From Alistipes sp. (GTDB lineage Bacteria; Bacteroidota; Bacteroidia; Bacteroidales; Rikenellaceae), in contig JAFQOR010000012.1 of NCBI GenBank assembly GCA_017403125.1, positions 1 to 64,000 of the forward strand: 64,000 bases of DNA, written 5' to 3'. Every line of letters starts with the position of its first letter. Position 1 is the stretch's first letter. Under the pieces are notes generated by a model. The model saw only the letters and a program-made list of their open reading frames with translations. It had not been told where the DNA came from and did not search any database. Positions 36,962 through 44,878 of this stretch are shown here, piece after piece. A program made the translations under genes and the position numbers.

Positions 36962-38926
36962 CTACAACCAACCCGAAGCGGTGCTATTGTTAGGACGCGA
37001 AATGATGGCAAACTCACGAGTGAACTCCATACCACCAATCATAGAGCCGCCACCAACAGACACATCACCTGCTACGAAGTGGAGCTTGATAATGCCCGAG
37101 CCGGGCTTTGTGCATGTAATATAGAGCCTATCGCCCTTGACCTTGGGGTCAGTCTCGATGCCAAGCTCCTCGCGCACATCGTCCGAAATCTCAATCTCGC
37201 TGAGCATCTTAATCGAGAGATTACCATCGCCAAGATAGCTATCAACATCAATCTTTGCCTCCTCGCCTACGGTAACAGGGAGACAGAGCGTTCCACGCAC
37301 CGCCATAAGCACCTGATAAGCATCTATCATACCCGTACCCATGTTATCCTTATAGTTCGAAAGATTCATGACGCCACCATAGTAGTTGCGTGTACCCATC
37401 AGGCGTGCATTCATATCGTTCACCGACGTTACAAGAAAACCTTTAAGCTGCTCCAACGTAAGGTGGATGTTGTTATCGAGGGCATACGAGAGCGCCAATG
37501 CAGCAATACCCGATACGTGCGGGCAAGCCATTGAGGTACCCTGTGCATAGCCATACTTGCCGTTAGGCATTGTCGAGAGCACCTGTGCAGGGTCGTTAGT
37601 GCCATTGTTACACTCGCCACCGGGCGCCGAGAGGTTACAGCCTCGGTCATAGTTGGTGTAATATGCAGGAAGACCGTCGGGGGCAAATGCCGCAACACAA
37701 ATATACTCGTTATATGCACCGGGATAAGCAGCCGATGCGAAACCTTCGTTACCGGCTGCAAAGATAGCAATGTTGCCATCCATGACCGAGCTATTGCTTG
37801 CCGAGGTAAAGTAATCGACAGCCTTGCGAACAGCCGAATATGAGCCATAGGCATAATCGTCGTCGTCTTTCAATCCACCTACGGGCATACCCCATGAGTT
37901 GTTCATGACGCAAGCGCCGTTGTCGGCAGCATACTGAATAGCCTTTGCAATCTCGGGCACTGTGCCATAGTCGTCGCCATCGAAAATCTGGCACGACATG
38001 ATACGCACACCATCGTTGTTACCCGTACCTCCGGCAACACCCGCAACACCTTTACCATTGTTGTTTACAGCAGCGATAGTTCCCGCTACGTGTGTTCCGT
38101 GACCAAGGTCCTTGGGAGCATCCCACGACACAGGACCATCACCGGCAAAGTTATAGCCATAGATATCATCCACATAACCATTTTGATCGTCATCTACGCC
38201 AGCCGAACCGTTAATCTCTGCCTCGTTATACCACATGTTGGCATTAAGGTCGGGGTGAGTGTAATCAACACCCTCATCTACAACAGCAACGACAATCTCT
38301 TTGCGACCTGCCGTAATCTCCCATGCGGGGAAGAGGTTGATGTCGGCACCAGCAAGAGCAGTCTGAGATACACTCTTGCTACCGGTGTTGTGGTAGTGCC
38401 ACTGCGCATCGAGCATCATATCGTCAAACGGATATATGCCGGCACGTGTTTTAGCCATCTGCTCCTCATCTACCTCCACAGGTGTAACCTTGGGACGTGC
38501 AACGCGAGTATTGAACTCAACAGCGTCAATAGCATCAACACTTGCGAGCTTAATAGCGGCACTCTCCAAATTGACATTCTCCGAGAAGCGAACGAGGAAC
38601 CAGCGGTCCAAGCCATGCTCCTTGATACGCTCCTTGTTGCCATTCATATTGAATACATGCTCCACAGAGTATGCACCAATCTCCTCGGCAACAGCATCCA
38701 AGCCACTAACACCCGAACGTGTAAGGCTCTCGGCGCCATCCAACATTTTAACGACATCGGTATCAACAACAATGATAAGCTCGCCCTCGACAGCCTCGAC
38801 AGAAGTGTTTACAATCTTCTGCGCTACCGCCGCATCCTCGCAAATCTGTGCGTTGGGCTCAAAGTCGGCAGTACATGCTGACAAGAGAGCAACCGATGCA
38901 AACATAAAAAGTTTACCTTTGTTCAT
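36962..38926 (-). CDS. Subtilisin-like (S8) serine protease, lipoprotein
   Basis: A 654-residue lipoprotein (LLSAC, Cys18). Residues about 45-150 look like an inhibitor-type propeptide (EGELIIVVD and FLVRFSENV). The S8 domain has the full triad: Asp217 in AVVDEGVDYTHPDL, His276 in GHGTHVAGT and Ser465 in GTSMACPHVSG. An acidic loop GVDDDQNGYVDD could bind calcium. A C-terminal beta domain runs from about 545 to the end. It probably degrades host or dietary proteins, or matures other surface proteins at the cell surface. It is transcribed ahead of the lipocalin-like gene. The family is certain, the target unknown. Confidence 0.93.
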   Translation of the reverse strand: MNKGKLFMFASVALLSACTADFEPNAQICEDAAVAQKIVNTSVEAVEGELIIVVDTDVVKMLDGAESLTRSGVSGLDAVAEEIGAYSVEHVFNMNGNKERIKEHGLDRWFLVRFSENVNLESAAIKLASVDAIDAVEFNTRVARPKVTPVEVDEEQMAKTRAGIYPFDDMMLDAQWHYHNTGSKSVSQTALAGADINLFPAWEITAGRKEIVVAVVDEGVDYTHPDLNANMWYNEAEINGSAGVDDDQNGYVDDIYGYNFAGDGPVSWDAPKDLGHGTHVAGTIAAVNNNGKGVAGVAGGTGNNDGVRIMSCQIFDGDDYGTVPEIAKAIQYAADNGACVMNNSWGMPVGGLKDDDDYAYGSYSAVRKAVDYFTSASNSSVMDGNIAIFAAGNEGFASAAYPGAYNEYICVAAFAPDGLPAYYTNYDRGCNLSAPGGECNNGTNDPAQVLSTMPNGKYGYAQGTSMACPHVSGIAALALSYALDNNIHLTLEQLKGFLVTSVNDMNARLMGTRNYYGGVMNLSNYKDNMGTGMIDAYQVLMAVRGTLCLPVTVGEEAKIDVDSYLGDGNLSIKMLSEIEISDDVREELGIETDPKVKGDRLYITCTKPGSGIIKLHFVAGDVSVGGGSMIGGMEFTREFAIISRPNNSTASGWL

Positions 38927-39084
38927 AGTACAAATGTTCAGTTAAAGTTTTAAGTTATTTGTTCTTCATCTAATCATACCAAGCACGTGGAACATAGCCA
39001 ATTAGCACACCTTGTCGTCTAACTCGTAGAGACTTTCACGAAAATAGCCACGCAGTATGCTATCATCGACATATTCTCAAGCTA

Positions 39085-39115
39085 CAAAGATAGTGATATT
39101 TTAACGATATACAAC
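39085..39115 (-). promoter_or_regulatory. Probable promoter of the subtilisin-like gene
   Basis: On the minus strand TATCTTTG (39092-39085) fits the -7 box, with GTTG about 19 bases upstream in place of TTTG. It leaves a leader of about 150 bases. No other gene or RNA was seen in 38927-39273. Confidence 0.55.
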
Positions 39116-39202
39116 AATTCTACTAAAAAAAACAAGGGAGAAAATGGAGATTGCTCCGTTGCAACAAGGAGCTAAAACAAAGGGCAAACGGGGGCGAAAG
39201 GG

Positions 39203-39250
39203 ATAAAAAACAGACAGACGGCGCGCCACAAACATAACTTGCAGCGCGCC
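39203..39250 (-). terminator. Terminator of the DUF4465 lipoprotein gene
   Basis: On the minus strand GGCGCGC...GCGCGCC (39250-39244 and 39226-39220) is followed by GTCTGTCTGTTTTTT. The T run is separated from the stem by about 11 bases, so it may be less efficient. Confidence 0.6.
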
Positions 39251-39273
39251 ATTACAGCCTTATATTCCCAATT

Positions 39274-39996
39274 TTAGTAGGTTATGACCGAATATGTCAA
39301 GTCGTCGAGACATACGTAGAGAGGCGTATTAGCTCCCCACTCGCCACAATCTGTGGTCGTTATACGTATGCGCAAACCCCACAAATCGCCCTGCAACGAC
39401 GACAAATCGACATAGTTCCATTCATCGGCTATAAATCGCTTGCCGTCGCGGTAGTCCACGGCGTAGAACTCAACAACGTCGCCCTCGACCTGATTCTCCT
39501 CCAAGGCAATGAACTCCACCTTCAAGTAGTCGCCATCGGCAAAGGCACGAGCAAAATCATTACCCTCGGTGACAGCCTTATAGCATATCGTCGAGAGGTT
39601 AAGACGCACACTACGGAAGGTGTAGTAGCCATAGTAGCGACATAGAATATCGGTAGGCTCATTGAAACTGTCGTAGTAGAACATGGCAAACACATCTCCC
39701 GATGCTGCCGAGCTGTTATAGACACTAAACTGATTATCGTACGACGCATCCTCCATATCGAAGTGCGTAGAGGGGGCAAAGCCTGCCCAGCTACCCCACT
39801 CCTCGTTGTAATGATGTTCAAAGTCGAGTATCTGCGAATGGTAGCCATAGGCATAGCCAGCCTCGCCAACATTCGCCGCCTCGAAGCTCTCGACAACAGT
39901 CTTGCTTTGTTCTGCCGGCGCATCCACCGTAGCATCTTCTAATGTGCAACCGCCAAGCGTCGTTGCAACACACATTATCATCCAAAGTCTCTTCAT
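39274..39996 (-). CDS. DUF4465-family lipoprotein
   Basis: A 240-residue lipoprotein (LGGC, about Cys17). The stretches FEAANVGEAGYAYGYH, WAGFAPSTHFD, FYAVDYRDGKRFIADEWNYVD and the ending NTPLYVCLDDLTY match the DUF4465 pattern of jelly-roll surface proteins in Bacteroidota. In that family some members sit beside TonB receptors and bind ligands; none is adjacent here. It is 36 bases downstream of the lolA gene, so read-through from ftsK-lolA is possible. The function is not established. Confidence 0.8.
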   Translation of the reverse strand: MKRLWMIMCVATTLGGCTLEDATVDAPAEQSKTVVESFEAANVGEAGYAYGYHSQILDFEHHYNEEWGSWAGFAPSTHFDMEDASYDNQFSVYNSSAASGDVFAMFYYDSFNEPTDILCRYYGYYTFRSVRLNLSTICYKAVTEGNDFARAFADGDYLKVEFIALEENQVEGDVVEFYAVDYRDGKRFIADEWNYVDLSSLQGDLWGLRIRITTTDCGEWGANTPLYVCLDDLTYSVITY

Positions 39997-40032
39997 ATCT
40001 AATCTATTTTATCTACTCTTCAATCACACATT

Positions 40033-40656
40033 CTATAAGAACGAAACCATATCGTATGCCCGATAGTTCGCCTTACGCTCTGCCCAACGAGGCAGCGACG
40101 TATCTTGGGTATCTACCACATGCAACTCAATATCAACCACATAACCCTCGTAGTCGTAGCTTACATCGGTGGGCATCACCGTGGCGCCATCGCGTCTCAA
40201 CACCAGACGTATGTCACTTATACCCAGCAGCTCATCCTTGGGTACAAGGCGCAGCGTTGCGCCCTCGGCGTTTTGCTCGACGATGCTTGCATCGAACTCG
40301 TCATCTACAAAATTGAAGGCTCGTGTAGGATTTGTAAGCAGGTCCACAGATTCGAGGTTTACCACATCCTCAGTGACCTCCTTACGCTCGTTGTTTATCT
40401 CGTAGCGCAACTTTGCATCGCTATAAACCTCCATAACACCAAGTTGCAGATAGTAGCTATCGCCATCGACAATATAGTAGCCCGCAACGGGCTCCTCCGA
40501 GTCGTCGGTCGTAACCTCAACATGAACGCCATAGCTTGCGCCAAGCGACCTATTGAGCATATCAATCCACTCGCGCGGACTCTGCTGCGCCGATGCGCCG
40601 AGAGCCGCCGAGAGCATCGCCATAAGTAGTAGAACTCCTCGCATAATCTCATTCAT
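40033..40656 (-). CDS. LolA-like outer-membrane lipoprotein carrier
   Basis: A 207-residue exported protein with signal peptide (to about LGASAQQ, residue 25). The mature part is a single mostly-beta domain with YYIVDGDSYYLQL, LRYEINNERKEVTE and ISDIRLVLRRDG, consistent with the LolA half-barrel that shuttles lipoproteins through the periplasm. The main support is context: it starts 6 bases after ftsK, and an ftsK-lolA pair is common in Bacteroidales. An inner ATG four codons downstream (40644) is possible. The protein is at the low end of sequence similarity to LolA, so I keep the name as like. Confidence 0.72.
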   Translation of the reverse strand: MNEIMRGVLLLMAMLSAALGASAQQSPREWIDMLNRSLGASYGVHVEVTTDDSEEPVAGYYIVDGDSYYLQLGVMEVYSDAKLRYEINNERKEVTEDVVNLESVDLLTNPTRAFNFVDDEFDASIVEQNAEGATLRLVPKDELLGISDIRLVLRRDGATVMPTDVSYDYEGYVVDIELHVVDTQDTSLPRWAERKANYRAYDMVSFL

Positions 40657-40662
40657 AGTTTT

Positions 40663-43383
40663 TTAGAATATACCCAACTCTTGGAGCTTCGCCTCCAACG
40701 ACGGCAGGTCATAGAACTTTATCTCGCGCGGCTTCGAGCCTATCTGCGGACCTACGATACCGGCACGCTCCAACTGCAACATGATGCGCCCTGCGCGGTT
40801 GAAGCCCACCTCGTAGTTTCGCTGAATCATCGACGTCGATATAGCTCCATTGGCTACGGCATCGCGTGCAATATCACCAAACTTGGGGTCGTACTTCTGT
40901 GGTGCACCACTATCTTCGCTGCCGACATAGGCTCCTGCATCGCCACCACTACCCGACTCGGGCGTATAGTCCGGAAGAGCATAGGGCGAGGGGTAGCCCT
41001 GCTGATTGCCAATATGCTCGACAATGCCCTCCACCTCAGGGGTATCGACAAAGGCACACTGTATGCGTGTGAGTTCACCACCATTCGAGAACAACATATC
41101 GCCACGACCAATAAGCTGGTTGGCACCCGGCTGGTCGATAATCGTACGCGAGTCGGTCATCTGCATAACACGGAAAGCGATTCGCGCTGGGAAGTTAGCC
41201 TTGATACCACCCGTAATAACCTTAACATCGGGACGCTGTGTTGCGACAATAAGGTGGATACCGATGGCACGAGCCTTCTGCGCAAGACGCATGACAGGAG
41301 CCTCAACCTCCTTGGCAGTCATGATAAGGTCGGCAAACTCGTCGATAACAACCACAATATAGGGCATGAAACGGTGTCCGTTTTCGGGATTAAGACGTCG
41401 TTTGAGGAACTTCTCGTTGTACTCCACAATATTCTTGGCATGCGCCTTACGACACAACTCCAAGCGGTTGGACATCTCCGTAACCAACGCATTGAGCGTA
41501 TATACCGCCTTCTTGGGGTCGGTAACAATAGCCTCGTCCTCGGACTCCATCTTTGCCAAGAAGTGATTTTCGAGCTTGCTATACAGCGAGAACTCAACCA
41601 TCTTGGGGTCGATAAGCACAAACTTCAACTCGGCAGGATGCTTACGATAGAGCAACGATGTGATGATGGCGTTAAGTCCCACAGACTTACCCTGACCCGT
41701 AGCACCCGCAACCAAGAGGTGAGGCATCTTGGCGAGGTCGAAGATATAGTTGTTATTCTGTATGGTGCGACCGATAACCACCGGCAACTCCGCCCTAAAT
41801 TCCTGAAACTCCTTGGAACATATCGCCGAGTGCATCGACACCACCTGCTTGGTAATGTTTGGCACCTCGATACCAATGGTTCCACGACCCGGAATAGGTG
41901 CTATGATACGAATACCCAAGGCTTTAAGATTTTGGGCGATATCATTCTCCAAATTCTGAATCTTCGAAATCTTAACACCCTGTTCCTGCACAATCTCGTA
42001 TAGCGTGACGGTAGGCCCTACGGTTGCGTGCATGCTGCGGATGGGGATACCGAAGTTTAGCAGCGTCTCGCGAATAAGCTCCTTATTCTCGAATATTTCG
42101 CGCTCATCGACAACAGCCTTATCGGCGCGCTGATTCAACAACGACGGGTCGGGGGCAATATAGCTGTGCAGGTCACGCATAGGGTCATATACACTATCCG
42201 CAATATCCGCAGCATCGAGCGTCTGCGCCTCGTGATGTTCAACCGTGATAACAAGAGTATCCTTATCGCCCTCCTCATCCTCCGCAGCACCCTCCGCAGC
42301 GCCGCCTACACCGAGTACGCTTGCCACATCCATAGGCGACAACGGCTCGTTGGCAGCCACATCTGACACGATGTTCGCAGCCTCATTTGCAGCTGTCGCA
42401 CCACCCTCGATAGGCTCATTAACATCTTTGAATGGGTAGTCGTCGTTTACCGCTACGGGCGATACCGAATGTTCAACAGCTGCCGTTGCAGCATCCGCAA
42501 CATCGGTCGTTAGCGCCACAGCAGCACCAAGAGCGCCGGGGACTACACTATCGCCATCCTCATGCGCATCGTCGCTATCTACACCCTTATCTGCCTCTTG
42601 CTCTGCCCTTTGCTCCGCCCTTTGCTCCGCGCCCTCGTCGGCACCCTGCTCTGCCACAGGCGCTGCCGAAGGCACCACATTTTCCTCCTTATCGTCGCTC
42701 TTCGCTCGCATATCCTGCACCTTTGCCCAGAGCCAACGTGCGCCACCCGATACACCTCCGACGACATATCCTCCGGCATTATCTACGGCATGTATGAAGT
42801 TGCGATTGATGAATAGTCCCGTGAGTATCCACCCCGCAACAACCACGACAAGCGTTCCAACGCCGCCAATGACATCCTGCATGCGCTCCGCCATCGAGAG
42901 GCCGATGCCTCCACCAAGACCCGAATAATAGAGATCCCAATTTGTTCCAAACAGATAGCCCATGCTCAACGAGCCAAAGATAAGGATAAGCGCCGAGCTG
43001 ATACCTATATAGTTGAAGCGCAATGGCTTATAGCGAAACATGCGCCAACCGAAAATCAACAGCACCACGGGTATGACCAGCGCAAAGACACCAAACCACT
43101 CTCCGACCATAAGATGCGCCAATTTGGCACCCATATCGCCACAGATGTTCCGCACCTCGACACCACCGAGACTTTGTGAGTACTCCGAGAGTGCGCTGAT
43201 GTCCTCCTTCCAGTAGAAGAAGTACGAGAGTATCGAACAGAAGAGTATGAGCGATGTGGATAACAGCACAAAGCCTGTCATCCATCGCACGTTATCGCGC
43301 GTGGTAACAACGTCGCTACCACCATCATGCACCACGTGCTCCGTCTCCTTCGTCTTTTGCTTACGTATCTTTTGTTTTGCCAT
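40663..43383 (-). CDS. ftsK: DNA translocase FtsK
   Basis: A 906-residue protein. About four N-terminal membrane segments lie in residues 33-215 (e.g. WMTGFVLLSTSLILF). Then comes a Glu/Ala-rich linker of about 200 residues containing tandem EQRAEQ units. The motor follows with Walker A GATGQGKSVGL (about 559-569) and Walker B VVVIDEFADLI, and finally the winged-helix gamma domain (QRNYEVGFNRAGRIMLQLER) that reads DNA polarity. FtsK pumps DNA at the septum and activates XerCD recombination. It leads directly into lolA. A -7-like box and inverted repeats lie upstream. Confidence 0.96.
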   Translation of the reverse strand: MAKQKIRKQKTKETEHVVHDGGSDVVTTRDNVRWMTGFVLLSTSLILFCSILSYFFYWKEDISALSEYSQSLGGVEVRNICGDMGAKLAHLMVGEWFGVFALVIPVVLLIFGWRMFRYKPLRFNYIGISSALILIFGSLSMGYLFGTNWDLYYSGLGGGIGLSMAERMQDVIGGVGTLVVVVAGWILTGLFINRNFIHAVDNAGGYVVGGVSGGARWLWAKVQDMRAKSDDKEENVVPSAAPVAEQGADEGAEQRAEQRAEQEADKGVDSDDAHEDGDSVVPGALGAAVALTTDVADAATAAVEHSVSPVAVNDDYPFKDVNEPIEGGATAANEAANIVSDVAANEPLSPMDVASVLGVGGAAEGAAEDEEGDKDTLVITVEHHEAQTLDAADIADSVYDPMRDLHSYIAPDPSLLNQRADKAVVDEREIFENKELIRETLLNFGIPIRSMHATVGPTVTLYEIVQEQGVKISKIQNLENDIAQNLKALGIRIIAPIPGRGTIGIEVPNITKQVVSMHSAICSKEFQEFRAELPVVIGRTIQNNNYIFDLAKMPHLLVAGATGQGKSVGLNAIITSLLYRKHPAELKFVLIDPKMVEFSLYSKLENHFLAKMESEDEAIVTDPKKAVYTLNALVTEMSNRLELCRKAHAKNIVEYNEKFLKRRLNPENGHRFMPYIVVVIDEFADLIMTAKEVEAPVMRLAQKARAIGIHLIVATQRPDVKVITGGIKANFPARIAFRVMQMTDSRTIIDQPGANQLIGRGDMLFSNGGELTRIQCAFVDTPEVEGIVEHIGNQQGYPSPYALPDYTPESGSGGDAGAYVGSEDSGAPQKYDPKFGDIARDAVANGAISTSMIQRNYEVGFNRAGRIMLQLERAGIVGPQIGSKPREIKFYDLPSLEAKLQELGIF

Positions 43384-43393
43384 TGTTGTGCAT

Positions 43394-43417
43394 CGCTTGA
43401 ATAATCAAGCGAAGATA
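43394..43417 (-). promoter_or_regulatory. -7-like box and short palindrome upstream of ftsK
   Basis: On the minus strand TATCTTCG (43417-43410) matches TAnnTTTG at all but one base. It overlaps the palindrome CGCTTGA-ATAA-TCAAGCG (43394-43411), 10 bases before the ATG. The palindrome could be an operator or a leader hairpin affecting translation. Confidence 0.4.
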
Positions 43418-43429
43418 CAATAATTTTTT

Positions 43430-43457
43430 GAGATATGAAAATTTATGTTCATATCTC
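43430..43457. repeat. Perfect 10-bp inverted repeat upstream of ftsK
   Basis: GAGATATGAA (43430-43439) and TTCATATCTC (43448-43457) are exact inverted copies around 8 bases. The repeat lies 13-40 bases beyond the -7-like box of ftsK, where a regulator could bind. No T tract follows on the minus strand, so a terminator is less likely. Confidence 0.55.
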
Positions 43458-43553
43458 CCAAAAATTTATACAATTTCTGCTCTGTTTTACGGAATTTTAT
43501 CTTGTGAAGTATTCTACAAATTAGCGCAACACGAAATAGATGCTTACCCCAAT

Positions 43554-44336
43554 TTATAATACATCTTTGATGCCGAGCGCCTTCTGTTCGAGGCGCAGAC
43601 GATACTCTTCATCGGCAAAGGTAAGAAACTCATACGTAGGGCGATGACCTCGCTCTGCATGAAGCTCGTAGCGGTCGAGAAGCCATGCTACACGACGGGC
43701 GACAGCCTCTCCCGAATCCACAATCTCGATGTCGTGTCCCGAAATTACGCGCTCGATTTGCGGCACAAGGAAGGGGTAGTGTGTGCATCCCAAAACAATG
43801 CGGTCGATGCCCCTATTCAAGAGCGGCTCGATAACCCTGCGCACCGCCTCCGCAGCACGCTCCGTATTCTCGGCATCCTGCTCGACAAGCTCCACAAAAT
43901 TCTCGCCCACGACCTTTATAACCTCCACACCCTCGGCATAGCGCGATGCCGTACGCAGAAACATATCACTCGCAAGACTATGCTCCGTAGCAAGAACCGC
44001 TATGCGCCCCGTACGTGTTGATAGCGACGCAGGTTTCACCGCAGGCTCCAAGCCCACGATAGGCATACTCTGCCAGCGGCTACGCAGCTGCTCCACAGCG
44101 GCGGTAGTTGCCGTATTACACCCCACCACAACCATCTTCACGCCACGAGATACGAGGCACTCGACAGCCTCCTCGGCAAAGCGCGTTATCTCCTCACGTG
44201 AGCGACCGCCATAGGGACAATTCTTGCCGTCGCCAAGATATATCAGCGACTCGTCGGGCAACGCTCGACGTAGCTCGCGCCACACCGAAAGCCCCCCAAA
44301 GCCCGAATCATAGACTCCTATTGCTGAATTATTCAT
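43554..44336 (-). CDS. murI: Glutamate racemase
   Basis: A 260-residue enzyme that makes D-glutamate for peptidoglycan. IGVYDSGFGGLSVW at the N terminus, the catalytic Cys in VVVGCNTATT and the second in VLGCTHYPF are all intact. The ATG at 44336 (MNNSA) is preferred; the open frame extends five codons further to a TTG. With this start it overlaps the end of aroK by 8 bases, suggesting coupling. Confidence 0.95.
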   Translation of the reverse strand: MNNSAIGVYDSGFGGLSVWRELRRALPDESLIYLGDGKNCPYGGRSREEITRFAEEAVECLVSRGVKMVVVGCNTATTAAVEQLRSRWQSMPIVGLEPAVKPASLSTRTGRIAVLATEHSLASDMFLRTASRYAEGVEVIKVVGENFVELVEQDAENTERAAEAVRRVIEPLLNRGIDRIVLGCTHYPFLVPQIERVISGHDIEIVDSGEAVARRVAWLLDRYELHAERGHRPTYEFLTFADEEYRLRLEQKALGIKDVL

Positions 44337-44859
44337 CGCTCTTGCAATCAATATGTTGTACGATATACTCCACCGCTTGCTCGTCGCTCATCGAACGGCA
44401 ATCTACTTCGATATCCGCCAAGGCATAGTAGGGCTCACGCTCCACCATATGTTGCTGCATGAAGCACAACAACTCCTCATCGCTCTTACCTCGAAACAGC
44501 GGGCGCTTCTGGCGACCATAATCCGACAGTCGCGATATAATCTGCTCGGCAGAGCGTCGCAGATATAGTGTCGTGCCATGCTCCTTCATCCACGCCATGT
44601 TATCGCCCCATGTCGGAAGACCGCCACCCGTGGCAACCACGGCATCACCAAGGCTATTGTAGATATGTCGCAACACATTGCTCTCCTCTCGTCGGAAATA
44701 GTCCTCGCCCTCGTAGTAGAAGATGTCGGCAATCGTAGCACCTACCGTCTGCTCGATAAGCTGGTCGGTATCGATAAACTTCACGCCGAGATGGCGCGCA
44801 AGACGCCTTCCCAACGAACTCTTTCCCGAGCCTGCATATCCGACAATGAAAAGCAACAT
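44329..44859 (-). CDS. aroK: Shikimate kinase
   Basis: A 176-residue P-loop kinase. GYAGSGKSSLGRRLA (residues 7-21) is the Walker A motif, FIDTDQLIE holds the shikimate-binding Asp, YFRREES supplies a substrate Arg, and ATGGGLP is the Gly-rich substrate loop. It phosphorylates shikimate at O3 in aromatic amino acid synthesis. It overlaps murI at its end and is 19 bases after parC. Confidence 0.95.
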   Translation of the reverse strand: MLLFIVGYAGSGKSSLGRRLARHLGVKFIDTDQLIEQTVGATIADIFYYEGEDYFRREESNVLRHIYNSLGDAVVATGGGLPTWGDNMAWMKEHGTTLYLRRSAEQIISRLSDYGRQKRPLFRGKSDEELLCFMQQHMVEREPYYALADIEVDCRSMSDEQAVEYIVQHIDCKSDE

Positions 44860-44878
44860 AGCAACCTAAATTTATGGT

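Noticed and set aside
40681..42003. A 440-codon open frame on the + strand opposite ftsK
   Set aside because: Antisense to conserved motor-domain sequence; composition (His/Arg/Leu-rich) is that of a reversed coding frame.
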